A stretch of DNA of 64,000 nt from the NCBI GenBank assembly GCA_016197405.1, contig JACPVR010000016.1, positions 1 through 64,000 on the forward strand, read 5' to 3'. Of this stretch, positions 44,999 through 56,962 are shown piece by piece. How positions within the stretch are numbered: the stretch's first letter is position 1; the number at the start of each line of letters is the position of its first letter. Below the pieces are notes generated by a model, which had not been told where the DNA came from, did not search any database, and saw only the letters and a list, made by a program, of their open reading frames with translations. Source of the DNA: Mycobacterium sp. GTDB lineage: Bacteria > Actinomycetota > Actinomycetes > Mycobacteriales > Mycobacteriaceae. Made by a program: the position numbers and the translations under genes.

Positions 44999-46210
44999 GT
45001 GTTGCGATGGACGACTGCCGGTGAATCCCATGGCCGTGCTCTGGTGGCTGTGGTCGAGGGCATGGTCGCCGGTGTGGCGCTGACGTCCGCCGATCTCGCC
45101 GAACAACTGCGCCGCCGCCGGCTGGGCTACGGCCGCGGTGCCCGGATGAAATTCGAGCAGGACGCGATCACGGTGCTCGGCGGTGTGCGGCACGGCCAGA
45201 CACTCGGCGGGCCCATCGCCATCGAGATCGGCAACAGCGAGTGGCCCAAATGGGAGACCGTGATGGCATCGGATCCGGTGCCCGCCGACGCGCTGGAAGT
45301 GGCCCGCAATGCGCCGCTCACCCGGCCGCGGCCCGGCCACGCCGATTACGCGGGCATGCTCAAATACGGTTTCGACGACGCCCGCCCGGTGCTGGAACGC
45401 GCCAGCGCACGGGAGACCGCGGCCCGCGTCGCCGCGGGCACCGTCGCGCGCCAGTTCCTGCGGCAGGCCCTCGGTGTCGAGGTGCTGTCCCACATCGTCT
45501 CGATCGGTGCCTCAGATCCCTATGTCGGCCCGCCGCCGCAGCCCGCCGACCTCGCCGCCATCGACGACAGCCCGGTGCGCGCGTTCGACGCCGCAGCGCA
45601 GGAGTCGATGATCGCCGAGATCGAGGCCGCCAAGCGCGACGGCGATACGCTCGGCGGCGTCATCGAGGTGGTCGTCCACGGGCTTCCGATCGGCCTGGGT
45701 TCGTTCACCAGTGGTGACGACCGGCTCGACGGCCAGCTCGCCGCGGCCATCATGGGCATTCAGGCCATCAAGGGTGTCGAGATCGGTGACGGTTTCGAAA
45801 CCGCCCGCCGCCGCGGCAGTTTGGCGCACGACGAGATGTACCCCGGCGCCGACGGTGTGGTGCGTTCCACCAACCGGGCCGGTGGTCTCGAAGGTGGTAT
45901 GACCAACGGTCAGCCGCTGCGGGTGCGGGCCGCGATGAAACCGATCTCGACGGTGCCGCGCGCGCTGGCGACCGTCGACATGTCCACCGGCGACGAGGCC
46001 GTCGCGATCCATCAGCGTTCCGATGTGTGCGCGGTACCGGCCGCCGGTGTGGTCGCCGAGACCATGGTGGCGCTGGTGCTGGCCCGTGCCGTGCTGCGTA
46101 AGTTCGGCGGTGACTCGCTCGCCGAGACCCGGCGCAACATCGACGGCTACCTGCGGTCGGTCGCCGAGCAGGAGCCGTCGGCCGCGACGCCCGCCCGGGC
46201 GTCGGGATAG
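44999..46210 (+). CDS. aroC: Chorismate synthase
   Basis: A 403-residue FMN-dependent enzyme converting EPSP to chorismate. Diagnostic blocks are [34 protein letters not shown] and a large [24 protein letters not shown]. The conserved His in GESHG lies at the start, and [24 protein letters not shown] near the end. GTG 44999 (VLRWTT) was chosen because other mycobacterial sequences begin MLRW; ATG 44990 would add three residues. aroK follows nine bases later. It is named aroF in M. tuberculosis. Confidence 0.95.
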   Translation: MLRWTTAGESHGRALVAVVEGMVAGVALTSADLAEQLRRRRLGYGRGARMKFEQDAITVLGGVRHGQTLGGPIAIEIGNSEWPKWETVMASDPVPADALEVARNAPLTRPRPGHADYAGMLKYGFDDARPVLERASARETAARVAAGTVARQFLRQALGVEVLSHIVSIGASDPYVGPPPQPADLAAIDDSPVRAFDAAAQESMIAEIEAAKRDGDTLGGVIEVVVHGLPIGLGSFTSGDDRLDGQLAAAIMGIQAIKGVEIGDGFETARRRGSLAHDEMYPGADGVVRSTNRAGGLEGGMTNGQPLRVRAAMKPISTVPRALATVDMSTGDEAVAIHQRSDVCAVPAAGVVAETMVALVLARAVLRKFGGDSLAETRRNIDGYLRSVAEQEPSAATPARASG

Positions 46211-46219
46211 GCGATTGTC

Positions 46220-48860
<2,641 letters not shown>

Positions 48861-48883
48861 CGACTGGGACCAACGACGGGCGC

Positions 48884-49525
48884 TTAGGTGTCCTTGCGCT
48901 CCGCGGGCGGGATGACCTCGGTGTGTTCCTCGGTCGTTTCGACGGTCTCGGTGGCCTCGTCGCGTTCGGCGACCGCGACCGCCGAGGTCTGCGGCTGCTC
49001 CTCGGCGGCAACCGGGATCTCACCGGTCGGCGAGTCGTCACGGACCGCGGCGAACACGTCGGTGTCGGCGCGGTCGTAATCGGTGCCCTTACGCTGCACC
49101 GGCGGCGCCTTGCGGTCCACCAGCCAGCGACCGACAGCCACCGCCAGGATGCCGGGCAGGAACACCAGCAACGCGGTGAACGCGGCGAACGTGGTGACTT
49201 CGTTGATCAGCCCGCCGACGTAGAGCGCCGGGTAGAACAGCGAGACCAGCCAGGTGATGACACCGGAGGCGACACCGGCGACCAGGCCGGCCAGCAGCCA
49301 CGCCATGGCCAGGTCGTCGCGGCGGTCCGGGTCGGGGTTGGCCCTGGCGTCGGCGCGGCCGTCGGCAAACCCCCAGACCAGGACGGCGATGACGAACACC
49401 GCGAGCAGCGCGATGCTGATGAGCAGTGCCTTCGTCTCGAACTGATTGATCAGGGCGCCTTGCACCAGCCGGACGACGAACATCAACGCCGCGAACACCA
49501 ATCCGCGCGACAACCACTTGCTCAT
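48884..49525 (-). CDS. B-4DMT-family transporter-like membrane protein (Rv2536-like)
   Basis: 213 residues: about 130 form four hydrophobic helices (WLSRGLVFAALMFVVRLVQGALI, LLISIALLAVFVIAVLVWGFADGRADARANPDPDRRDDLAM, AGLVAGVASGVITWLVS, FAAFTALLVFLPGILAVAVGRWLVDRK) followed by an acidic hydrophilic tail (EEQPQTSAVAVAERDEATETVETTEEH). It corresponds to Rv2536, which lies next to pepQ. It probably moves small molecules but nothing specific is known. ATG 49525 lies eight bases after TACGCT on the minus strand. Confidence 0.82.
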   Translation of the reverse strand: MSKWLSRGLVFAALMFVVRLVQGALINQFETKALLISIALLAVFVIAVLVWGFADGRADARANPDPDRRDDLAMAWLLAGLVAGVASGVITWLVSLFYPALYVGGLINEVTTFAAFTALLVFLPGILAVAVGRWLVDRKAPPVQRKGTDYDRADTDVFAAVRDDSPTGEIPVAAEEQPQTSAVAVAERDEATETVETTEEHTEVIPPAERKDT

Positions 49526-49533
49526 GAGGGCAC

Positions 49534-49550
49534 AGCGTAGCGAGTAGCTT
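49534..49550. promoter_or_regulatory. Compact divergent promoter between Rv2536-like gene and pepQ
   Basis: TACGCT on the minus strand (49534-49539) ends eight bases before ATG 49525. TAGCTT on the plus strand (49545-49550) ends eight bases before GTG 49559. The whole gap is only 33 bases, so both transcripts are probably leaderless and the two polymerase footprints must compete. Confidence 0.5.
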
Positions 49551-49558
49551 TATGGCCC

Positions 49559-50686
49559 GTGACACATTCCCAGCGACGTGCCAACCTCGGCGCCCGGCTG
49601 CGGGCCTGCGACGGCGTCCCCAACGGCAGTCCGGCGGTCGACGCTTTGCTGGTCAGCGACCTGAACAATATCCGCTACCTGTCCGGATTCACCGGGTCGA
49701 ATGCCGCGCTGTTGGTCTATGCCGACGATCGGCCCGCCGTGTTGGCCACCGACGGCCGCTACCGCACCCAGGCCGCGCAGCAGGCGCCCGATGTCGAGGT
49801 CGTCATCGAACGGGCCTGCGGCCGTCACCTGGTGGGCCGAGCGGTCGACGACGGCGTGCGGCGGCTGGGTTTCGAGGGCCACGTCGTCACCGTCGACGCC
49901 TATGACGCCCTGGCACGCGCCGTCGCCGCCGATTCCGGTGCCGAGCTGGTGCGGGCCTCGGGTGTGGTGGAGGCGTTGCGCGAGGTCAAGGACGCCGGCG
50001 AGATCGCACTGCTGCGGCTGGCCTGTGAGGCCGCCGACGCCGCACTGGCCGACCTGATCGAACGCGGCGGGCTGCGCCCCGGACGCACCGAGAAGCAGGT
50101 GGGCCGGGAGTTGGAGTCGCTGATGCTCGACCACGGCGCCGACGGTGTGTCGTTCGAGACCATCGTGGCCACCGGCGCCAACTCGGCGATACCGCACCAC
50201 CGGCCCACCGGGGCGGTGCTGGCGGTGGGGGATTTCGTCAAGATCGACTTCGGCGCCCTGGTGGCCGGCTATCACTCCGATATGACCAGGACCTTCGTGT
50301 TGGGCCCACCCGCGGACTGGCAGCGCGAGATCTACGACGTCGTCGTGACGGCGCAACGCGCAGGCAGGCATGCCCTGGCCGCCGGGGTGGCGTGCAGCGC
50401 TGTCGACGCGGCATCGCGGCAGGTCATCGAGGATGCCGGCTATGGCGAGACCTTCAGTCACGGCCTCGGGCACGGTGTCGGTCTGCAGATCCACGAAGCT
50501 CCGGGAATCAACGCCACCGCCGCCGGTACACTTCTTGCTGGTTCCGCGGTCACCGTGGAGCCTGGTGTCTACTTGCCCGATCGCGGCGGTGTCCGCATCG
50601 AGGACACGCTCGTGGTCCCGGACGAGGGATCCGCCCCCGAACTGCTTACCCGGTTCCCCAAGGAACTGCAGATTTTGGCTACTTAA
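49559..50686 (+). CDS. pepQ: Xaa-Pro dipeptidase/aminopeptidase, M24B family
   Basis: A 375-residue metallopeptidase. The creatinase-like N-domain (VDALLVSDLNNIRYLSGFTGSNAALLVYAD) is followed by the pita-bread catalytic domain with the metal ligands visible in VKIDFGALVAGYHSDMTRTFVLG (two Asp), GLGHGVGLQIHEAPGI (His) and VTVEPGVYLPDRGGVRIEDT (two Glu). It releases amino acids N-terminal to proline. It corresponds to Rv2535c and leads the pepQ-efp-nusB group, with efp starting 12 bases later. Confidence 0.92.
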   Translation: MTHSQRRANLGARLRACDGVPNGSPAVDALLVSDLNNIRYLSGFTGSNAALLVYADDRPAVLATDGRYRTQAAQQAPDVEVVIERACGRHLVGRAVDDGVRRLGFEGHVVTVDAYDALARAVAADSGAELVRASGVVEALREVKDAGEIALLRLACEAADAALADLIERGGLRPGRTEKQVGRELESLMLDHGADGVSFETIVATGANSAIPHHRPTGAVLAVGDFVKIDFGALVAGYHSDMTRTFVLGPPADWQREIYDVVVTAQRAGRHALAAGVACSAVDAASRQVIEDAGYGETFSHGLGHGVGLQIHEAPGINATAAGTLLAGSAVTVEPGVYLPDRGGVRIEDTLVVPDEGSAPELLTRFPKELQILAT

Positions 50687-50698
50687 GGAGTACCGCCC

Positions 50699-51262
50699 GT
50701 GGCATCAACTGCCGATTTCAAGAACGGCCTCGTCCTCAACGTCGATGGTGTGCTGTGGCAGATCATCGAGTTCCAGCACGTCAAGCCCGGTAAAGGCCCC
50801 GCGTTCGTGCGCACCAAGCTCAAGAACGTGCTGTCGGGCAAGGTCGTCGACAAGACCTACAACGCCGGTGTGAAGGTCGAGACCGCCACCGTCGACCGCC
50901 GCGACGCCACCTACCTGTACCGCGACGGCAGCGACTTCGTGTTCATGGACTCCGAGGATTACGAGCAGCATCCGCTGCCCGAGTCGCTGGTCGGTGACGC
51001 GGCGAACTTCCTGCTGGAGAGCATGCCGGTGCAGATCGCGTTCCACAACGGTGTGCCGCTGTACCTGGAGCTGCCGGTCACCGTCGAGCTGCTGGTCGCC
51101 AGCACCGAACCGGGTCTGCAGGGCGACCGGTCCTCGGCGGGCACCAAGCCGGCCACCATGGAGACCGGTGCCGAGATCCAGGTGCCGCTCTTCATCAACA
51201 CCGGCGACAAGCTGAAGGTGGATTCCCGCGATGGAAGCTATCTGGGTCGCGTGAATGCCTGA
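50699..51262 (+). CDS. efp: Elongation factor P
   Basis: 187 residues, three beta domains. It helps ribosomes form peptide bonds at proline stretches. The loop [17 protein letters not shown] carries Lys32 at the tip, which corresponds to the modified lysine of E. coli EF-P. GTG 50699 has AAGGAG at the correct distance. It overlaps nusB by eight bases. Confidence 0.97.
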   Translation: MASTADFKNGLVLNVDGVLWQIIEFQHVKPGKGPAFVRTKLKNVLSGKVVDKTYNAGVKVETATVDRRDATYLYRDGSDFVFMDSEDYEQHPLPESLVGDAANFLLESMPVQIAFHNGVPLYLELPVTVELLVASTEPGLQGDRSSAGTKPATMETGAEIQVPLFINTGDKLKVDSRDGSYLGRVNA

Positions 51263-51746
51263 CGGCAAGCCGGCGCAGCCGGTTCGCGGCAGGCACCAGG
51301 CGCGCAAGCGGGCCGTGGACCTGCTTTTCGAGGCGGAGGCCCGTGGCCTGACGGCCGCCGAGGTCGCCGACAGCCGCGCCGGGCTTGCGGTCTCGCAGCC
51401 CGATGTCGCGCCGCTGCATCCGTACACCGAGTTGGTGGCCCGCGGTGTCACCGAGCACGCCGCGCATATCGACGACCTGATCAGTTCGCATCTGCAGGGC
51501 TGGACGCTGGCGCGACTGCCCGCGGTGGACCGCGCGGTGCTGCGGGTCGCGGTGTGGGAACTGCTGCACGGGACCGACGTTCCCGAACCGGTCGCCGTGG
51601 ACGAGGCCGTCGAACTGGCCAAGGAACTGTCCACCGATGATTCGCCCGCCTTCGTCAACGGTGTGCTGGGCCAGATCATGCTGGTGACTCCCCAGATCCG
51701 GGCGGCCTCGCAGGCCGTATCGGACGCGGTGCGCGGCGAGCAGTAA
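51255..51746 (+). CDS. nusB: Transcription antitermination factor NusB
   Basis: 163 residues, all-helical RNA-binding fold that acts with NusE on the rRNA antitermination complex. The N-terminal [22 protein letters not shown] and the later [54 protein letters not shown] are NusB signatures. It overlaps efp by eight bases. It corresponds to Rv2533c. Confidence 0.95.
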   Translation: MPDGKPAQPVRGRHQARKRAVDLLFEAEARGLTAAEVADSRAGLAVSQPDVAPLHPYTELVARGVTEHAAHIDDLISSHLQGWTLARLPAVDRAVLRVAVWELLHGTDVPEPVAVDEAVELAKELSTDDSPAFVNGVLGQIMLVTPQIRAASQAVSDAVRGEQ

Positions 51747-51847
51747 GCCCGCGCGGGGGGTTTCGGCGCGTCAACACTTGCTTCACCGAGGTTCAGCGTC
51801 GCTGAACGCCGATGCCGGCGCGGGCGGTCAGGGTCCATCATGGTGGG

Positions 51848-52840
51848 ATGCTGCCCCAGCTCGATCTCGGCCAGGCCGATGACGATCCGGCCGGTTTCGC
51901 CGGTGCCCTGCGGGAAGCCGCGCACGGTTACGGCTTCTTCTATCTGACCGGGCACGGCGTGGCCGCCCAGCAGATCACCGAGGTGCTGGCCCTGGCCCGC
52001 GCGTTCTTCGCGCTGCCCGCCGCCGCCAAGGACGAGATCAGCCAGCTCAAAAGCCCGCAGTTCCGGGGCTATTCACGGATCGGCGGCGAGCTCACGAACG
52101 GCGCGGTGGACTGGCGCGAGCAGATCGACATCGGTCCCGAACGCGATGTCATCGACGGTGCGCAGGGCTACTGGCGGCTGCAGGGTCCCAATCTGTGGCC
52201 CTCGGAGCTGCCGGCGCTGCGCCCGGCGTTCGAGCGGTGGAGTGCCGCGCTGTCGGCCGTCGGGCTCAAACTGTTGCGGCACTGGGCGGTTTCACTGGGC
52301 GCGGCCGAATCGGTGTTCGACAGCGCGTTCGCCGACCGGCCCGCAACGCTGATCAAGGTGGTCCGCTATCCCGGGACCGCCGACACCGAGCAGGGTGTTG
52401 GCGCACACAAGGATTCAGGTGTGCTCACGCTGCTGCTGCTCGAGCCGGGGTCACGCGGCCTGCAGGTCGAACTGGATTCCGGGCGCTGGGTCGACGTCCC
52501 GCCGGTCGACGGTGCATTCGTCGTCAACACCGGCGAACTGCTCGAGGTCGCCACCGGCGGTTACCTGCGCGCCACCCGGCACCGGGTGCTGGCACCTGGG
52601 CCCGGCACCGATCGCGTCTCGATTCCGTTCTTCCTCAACCCCGCGCTCGACGCCCGGATGCCGGTGTTGACGCTGCCTGCGGAACTGGCCGAACGCAGCC
52701 GTGGGGTGGAGGCCGACCCCGACAACCCGATATTCGACACCTACGGCGCGAACGCCTGGAAGTCGCGTACCCGGGCGCATCCTGATGTGGCCCAGCTGCA
52801 CCACGGCATCATCGCGACGGGTGCAGCTTCGGCCTACTGA
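51848..52840 (+). CDS. Isopenicillin-N-synthase-like 2OG-Fe(II) oxygenase
   Basis: A 330-residue non-haem iron dioxygenase. Metal ligands His187 and Asp189 (GAHKDSG) and His245 (ATRHRV) are present, and Arg256-x-Ser258 (DRVSIPF) should bind 2-oxoglutarate. The N-terminal FAGALREAAHGYGFFYLTGHGV is the non-haem dioxygenase N-domain. It likely oxidises a small metabolite; the substrate is unknown. ATG 51848 was chosen since homology starts at LPQLDLG. The nearest transcription unit is nusB and its stop lies 101 bases upstream. Confidence 0.85.
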   Translation: MLPQLDLGQADDDPAGFAGALREAAHGYGFFYLTGHGVAAQQITEVLALARAFFALPAAAKDEISQLKSPQFRGYSRIGGELTNGAVDWREQIDIGPERDVIDGAQGYWRLQGPNLWPSELPALRPAFERWSAALSAVGLKLLRHWAVSLGAAESVFDSAFADRPATLIKVVRYPGTADTEQGVGAHKDSGVLTLLLLEPGSRGLQVELDSGRWVDVPPVDGAFVVNTGELLEVATGGYLRATRHRVLAPGPGTDRVSIPFFLNPALDARMPVLTLPAELAERSRGVEADPDNPIFDTYGANAWKSRTRAHPDVAQLHHGIIATGAASAY

Positions 52841-52893
52841 CGGGCTTTCACCTCCCGGTGATCGCAATGCTGGTTGCGCACCGGCGGGCCCCA

Positions 52894-52899
52894 TAACGT
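52894..52899 (+). promoter_or_regulatory. -10 hexamer TAACGT, leaderless start
   Basis: TAACGT ends six bases before ATG 52906 and no ribosome binding site is present, supporting a leaderless LysR transcript. Confidence 0.5.
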
Positions 52900-52905
52900 G
52901 GCGCC

Positions 52906-53856
52906 ATGTTCGACGTTCGCCGGCTCGTCGTGCTGGCCGAGGTGGCCCGCCTGGGCTCGCTGAGTGCGGCCGCCGGCTCGTTGAACTACACCACATCGGC
53001 TGTTTCCCAGCAGATTTCGGCGCTGGAACGCGATATCGGCGCGATCCTGCTGGTCCGCGGACCGTCCGGGGCGCGCCCCACCGCCGCCGGCGCGAAGTTG
53101 TTGGAGCACGGCCGGGTGATCCTGGCCGCCATCGAGGCCGCCGAGCGTGATCTCGGGTCGGTACCGGCCGCACCCGACGTCATCCGGGTGGCCTCGTTCG
53201 CCACCGCGGCGGCGATGCTGCTGCCCGCCGCGTTCGCCCGATTCCGCACCGCGCATCCCGATATCCGGCCGGAGTTGATCACCGCCGATCCCGATGACGG
53301 TGTGAACCTGCTCGGTGCCGGTGATGCCGACGCCGCACTGGTCACCGAGGTACCGGGGGAGCCCGGGCAGTACCGCGATGTCCACACGCTCGCGGTGTAT
53401 GACGACGAGTTCTTCGTCGTGCTCCCGATGGGGCACCGGCTGGCCGGCGCGGGCGCGGTTCCGCTGGCGGCACTATCGGCCGCGGACTGGATCGTCAGTT
53501 CGGCGACGGGTCGTTGCCCGGATACCCGGGTGTTCCAGAATGCCTGCCGCAACGCCGGATTCACCCCGTCGGTGACGTTTAGGCCGGAGGACTACTCGAC
53601 GGTGCAGGGTCTGGTGGCCGCCGATCTCGGTGTCTCCCTGGTGCCGTCGTTGGCATTGGGCAGCGTCCGGACCGATGTCGCGGTGCGCCGGGTGGCCGGA
53701 CACCGTCCGGTTCGCCGGGTGGCATTGGCCACCGTGGCCGAACCGGCCGCGGGCAGCCCGCTGGCCACGCTGGCCGTCCTGATCCGCGGCGCCGGCGTCC
53801 AGCGTGCCAATGACAGCGTATGTAGCTTTCCTGCAAGCACTTTCAGTGTCGCTTGA
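52906..53856 (+). CDS. LysR-family regulator of the flavoprotein/MetE-like cluster
   Basis: 316 residues. The winged helix covers FDVRRLVVLAEVARLGSLSAAAGSLNYTTSAVSQQISALERDIGAILLVR, with an effector domain beyond residue 90. It is followed in the same direction by a DszC/SfnB-like flavoprotein, a MetE-core protein and a transporter; the gap of 69 bases contains an imperfect inverted repeat at 53844-53864. It probably regulates that set. The signal ligand is unknown. Confidence 0.85.
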   Translation: MFDVRRLVVLAEVARLGSLSAAAGSLNYTTSAVSQQISALERDIGAILLVRGPSGARPTAAGAKLLEHGRVILAAIEAAERDLGSVPAAPDVIRVASFATAAAMLLPAAFARFRTAHPDIRPELITADPDDGVNLLGAGDADAALVTEVPGEPGQYRDVHTLAVYDDEFFVVLPMGHRLAGAGAVPLAALSAADWIVSSATGRCPDTRVFQNACRNAGFTPSVTFRPEDYSTVQGLVAADLGVSLVPSLALGSVRTDVAVRRVAGHRPVRRVALATVAEPAAGSPLATLAVLIRGAGVQRANDSVCSFPASTFSVA

Positions 53857-53864
53857 CACCACTG
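53844..53864. promoter_or_regulatory. Imperfect inverted repeat CAGTGTC…GACACcACTG
   Basis: CAGTGTC and its complement GACAC-ACTG (one extra base) surround GCTT. It lies at the end of the LysR gene, 60-80 bases before the next gene, and a TAATGT -10 follows at 53886-53891. It could be a LysR binding site. Confidence 0.4.
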
Positions 53865-53925
53865 TCAGCATCGCGCCGCGCACCCTAATGTTCGCGGTGT
53901 CGCACTACCCGAGGAGCAGCCGTTC

Positions 53926-55158
53926 ATGACCGTTACCGATATTCCCGCACCGACGTTGTCGACGGTCGCGCAGGCGCTGGCGGTGGCCGAGGAGGTGGCC
54001 CGCGAGATCGCCGCGGGTGCGGTACAACGCGAACTCGACGGTATCTGGCCAGAGGAGGCGTTGCGCCTGGTGGCGCGTTCGGGGCTGTTGTCGATCACCG
54101 TTCCCGCCGCCCACGGTGGGCCCGATCTGCCACCGTCCACCGCCGTGGAGGTACTTCGCATCCTCTCGCAGGCGGATTCGGCTGTCGGCCAACTGCTCCT
54201 CGCGCATTTCGTGTTGTCGGTCGCGATTCGCGGGCTCGGTGACACCGAACCCGCACCGCGGATCTACGCCGACATCCTGGCCGGTGCGCAGCTGGGCAAC
54301 GCGACCGTCGAGCGCGGCACCCGGACGTCGCGGGATCGGCTGACCACCGTGACCCGCCGGCCCGACGGTGGGTGGCTGCTCAATGGGACGAAGTACTACG
54401 CCACCGGCACGCTGGGGGCGAGGTGGATCGCGGTGGCGGCCCGCATCCCCGGCACCGAACCCGCGCACGGTGCAACCGCATTCGTGCGTCCCACCGATAC
54501 CGGTGTCACGCTGAACCTGGACCGCTGGTCGTCCTTCGGCCAGCGTGGGACCGCCAGCGGCGAGGTGGTCTTCGACGAGGTGGTGATCGACGACGACCTG
54601 GTGATCGACGAGGGCCCGGATCCCGATCCCGTCACCGCGGCACCGTCCTACCTCGGATCATTCGACCAGGCCCTGCACGCCGCCGTCGATATCGGCATCG
54701 CCCGGGCGGCGCTGACCGACGGTGCGGACTTCGTCCGGACCCGCAGCAGGCCGTGGTTCGAGGCCGGGGTGGACAATGCCGCCGACGAGCCACATGTGGT
54801 GCGCCGGTTCGGTGAGCTGACCGCACGGTTGTACGCACTGGAAGCGCTGCTGGCCCACGGCGCCGCCCTCGTCGACGCCGCAGCCGCCGAAGCGGAGCTG
54901 ACCCGGGAATCGGCTGCGGCGGCCTCACTTCAGGTGGCCGCGGCCAAGGCGCTGGCTCAGGAGTTCGCGGTCGAGATCGCCAGCGGTGTGCTGGAACTGG
55001 CCGGCTCGTCGGCCACCGACCGCAAGTACGCCCTCGATCGGCATTGGCGCAATGTACGCGTGCATTCCCTGCACGATCCGGCGCGCTGGAAATACGTCCA
55101 CCTCGGCAACCACACCCTGCATGCCACCTTGCCGCCCCGGCTCGGTGTTCTTCTCTGA
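53926..55158 (+). CDS. DszC/SfnB-like acyl-CoA dehydrogenase-fold flavoprotein (putative monooxygenase)
   Basis: A 410-residue protein with the acyl-CoA dehydrogenase fold but wording of the SfnB/DszC group (GGWLLNGTKYYATGTLGARWIAVAAR, FGQRGTASGEVVFDEVVIDD, HWRNVRVHSLHDPARWKYVHLG). These are FMN-dependent monooxygenases that desulfurize organosulfur compounds such as dibenzothiophene or sulfones. A dehydrogenase role cannot be excluded. ATG 53926 has GAGGAG nine bases upstream. The MetE-like gene follows 27 bases later, consistent with sulfur assimilation. Confidence 0.8.
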   Translation: MTVTDIPAPTLSTVAQALAVAEEVAREIAAGAVQRELDGIWPEEALRLVARSGLLSITVPAAHGGPDLPPSTAVEVLRILSQADSAVGQLLLAHFVLSVAIRGLGDTEPAPRIYADILAGAQLGNATVERGTRTSRDRLTTVTRRPDGGWLLNGTKYYATGTLGARWIAVAARIPGTEPAHGATAFVRPTDTGVTLNLDRWSSFGQRGTASGEVVFDEVVIDDDLVIDEGPDPDPVTAAPSYLGSFDQALHAAVDIGIARAALTDGADFVRTRSRPWFEAGVDNAADEPHVVRRFGELTARLYALEALLAHGAALVDAAAAEAELTRESAAAASLQVAAAKALAQEFAVEIASGVLELAGSSATDRKYALDRHWRNVRVHSLHDPARWKYVHLGNHTLHATLPPRLGVLL

Positions 55159-55185
55159 ACACGTTGCACTGCAAAGGAATCAGCC

Positions 55186-56247
55186 ATGACGAGCTTTTAT
55201 CTCACCGGAAGTATCAACGTCGACTCGGTCGCTGACGCGTTGCGACTGGTCGGTACCCGGCTGCAGCCGGGGGTGCGCCGGGTGCCGGACGGCGAACCCG
55301 GGGACCGCGCCAACTGGGTGCTCACCCAAGCCGGTCACTTCCTGGACAACCCCACCCTCGACGTCGTCGACGGCCGGGCCGCGGTGCGAGCGGGCACCGA
55401 GGTGGTCTTCGGTGAGATCGACTACCACACCGTCGCCGCCGAGTCCTACCGGCTTTTCGTGCAGGCCCGCACCGACGGTGTGCTGGAACCGCAATCGCGT
55501 TTCCTGGTCTCCATTCCGACACCGTTCAACGCCGTCAACTCCTTCGTGGTGCCCGATTCACAGGTGCAGGTCGCCTTCGCCTACGAGCAGGCGTTGGCAC
55601 GCTCGGTCGCCCGGCTGCAAGAACTGATCCCGCCGTCGGACCTGGCCATCCAGTGGGATCTGCCGACCGAGCTGGCGACCGTGGAGGGCTGGTTCCCCAA
55701 CCCGTATGCCGGGCCGGAGGCGATCTTCGCCGCCACCGCCCGGGTCGCCTCCTGGGTGCACGATGACGCCGAGCTGACCTTCCATTTGTGCTACGGGGAC
55801 TCGAAATTCGGTGCGTCGCCGTTCATGGGTGATCCGCCGGATGCCGCGGCGGCCGCACGCGGCGGCAGGCATGTGCTGCCCCGCGATGCCACCGCGATCG
55901 TCACACTGGCCAACGGATTGAGCAGGCATGTGCGCCGCCGCATCGACGCCTTCCAGGCGGCGACGGTGGCGGCCTGGAACCGGCGCGCGCACTGGCGTCC
56001 GTTCGCCGAGCTGGCGCTCGAACCCGGCACCGAGTTCTACCTGGGCCTGCTGCACGCCGAGGACGGTGCCGCCGGGGCGCGCACACGCGCCGAGCTGGCC
56101 GCGGAGTTCCTGCCCGAGTTCGGCATCTCCACCGAGTGTGGGCTGGGACGGCACTCGGCAGAACAACTGGAAGCGGTCCTGCTGGCATGGCAGGACTACC
56201 AGGCGTCCCCGGCCGCGACCCGCGAGCCCGCCCTGAGCACCGGATAG
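55186..56247 (+). CDS. MetE-core (UROD/MetE-like) protein, possible methyltransferase
   Basis: 353 residues resembling the catalytic C-terminal domain of cobalamin-independent methionine synthase. The zinc ligands can be seen as His200 and Cys202 (TFHLCYGD) and Cys318 (STECGLGR). Other elements are VRRVPDGEPGDRANW and DLAIQWDLPTEL. Full-length MetE is about 750 residues with an N-terminal half; this is a single half, so it may use another methyl donor (core-MetE enzymes in other prokaryotes do) or methylate a different thiol. It is flanked by the flavoprotein and an acetate-type transporter gene. Confidence 0.75.
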   Translation: MTSFYLTGSINVDSVADALRLVGTRLQPGVRRVPDGEPGDRANWVLTQAGHFLDNPTLDVVDGRAAVRAGTEVVFGEIDYHTVAAESYRLFVQARTDGVLEPQSRFLVSIPTPFNAVNSFVVPDSQVQVAFAYEQALARSVARLQELIPPSDLAIQWDLPTELATVEGWFPNPYAGPEAIFAATARVASWVHDDAELTFHLCYGDSKFGASPFMGDPPDAAAAARGGRHVLPRDATAIVTLANGLSRHVRRRIDAFQAATVAAWNRRAHWRPFAELALEPGTEFYLGLLHAEDGAAGARTRAELAAEFLPEFGISTECGLGRHSAEQLEAVLLAWQDYQASPAATREPALSTG

Positions 56248-56255
56248 GACAGCTG

Positions 56256-56891
56256 ATGACCGAGACACTGACGCGCGAATTCGCGCCGGCCACCGGGCTT
56301 TCCGGCGATACCGCCGCACCGGCCACGGTGGCCAATCCGGGATTGCTCGGACTGCCGCTGACCATCGCCGGTGCCGTCGGGCTGGGTTTCACCAACACCG
56401 GGATCGTCTCGGCTGCCGCCGCGCCGGTGCCGATACTGCTGTCGGCCACCGCGGTCGGCCTGCTACTGACCACCATCTGGTCGGCCGCGCTGGGACAGAA
56501 CGTCAACGCCACCGTCTACGGGGTGTTCCTGGGGTTCTACGGCAGCTTCGCGGCACTGTCGCTGGGGCAGACGCACAACTGGTTCGGGATCCCGCCGGAG
56601 GCGGCCACCCAGACCACCGTGTTGTGGCTGGGCAGCTGGTTGTTGGTGATCGGCTTGCTGACGGTGCTGACGCTGCGGCTGCCGTGGACCTATCCGGTGT
56701 TGTTCGCCGTCGTCGATATCGCACTGGTCCTGCTGATCGTCGGTGCGGCCTCGGGTGACGCGGCGGCCACCCGGGCCGGCGGCTGGGCGATCTTCGTCTT
56801 CGTCGGTTTTGCGGTGTACTTCTACGTCGCGGCGTTGTGGGAGGAGACCGGCGGGCGCGCACTGCCGTTGGGGCGTCCGTTGATCAGCTGA
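56256..56891 (+). CDS. SatP/AceTr-family transporter (GPR1/FUN34/YaaH)
   Basis: 211 residues with six hydrophobic helices. The N-terminal ANPGLLGLPLTIAGAVGLGFTN matches the NPxxxGL signature of acetate/succinate permeases (NPAPLGL in SatP). Likely substrate is a small carboxylate, perhaps one released by desulfurization; this is inference. ATG 56256 begins eight bases after the MetE-like gene, so the two are likely one operon. Confidence 0.78.
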   Translation: MTETLTREFAPATGLSGDTAAPATVANPGLLGLPLTIAGAVGLGFTNTGIVSAAAAPVPILLSATAVGLLLTTIWSAALGQNVNATVYGVFLGFYGSFAALSLGQTHNWFGIPPEAATQTTVLWLGSWLLVIGLLTVLTLRLPWTYPVLFAVVDIALVLLIVGAASGDAAATRAGGWAIFVFVGFAVYFYVAALWEETGGRALPLGRPLIS

Positions 56892-56948
56892 GCGGGTCGG
56901 GGCCCGGTGGCGGGTAGGAGGGTAGGTCGATGGCGTCGGCGGGGACAT

Positions 56949-56954
56949 TAGGCT
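56949..56954 (+). promoter_or_regulatory. -10 hexamer TAGGCT for the TetR gene
   Basis: TAGGCT ends eight bases before ATG 56963 and there is no ribosome binding site, suggesting a leaderless start and a separate promoter from the transporter gene. Confidence 0.4.
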
Positions 56955-56962
56955 TACCCGTC

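Noticed and set aside
51747..51847. A third REP-like palindrome after nusB (TTTCGGCGCG)
   Set aside because: Only a short piece of the motif is present and no complementary arm was found.
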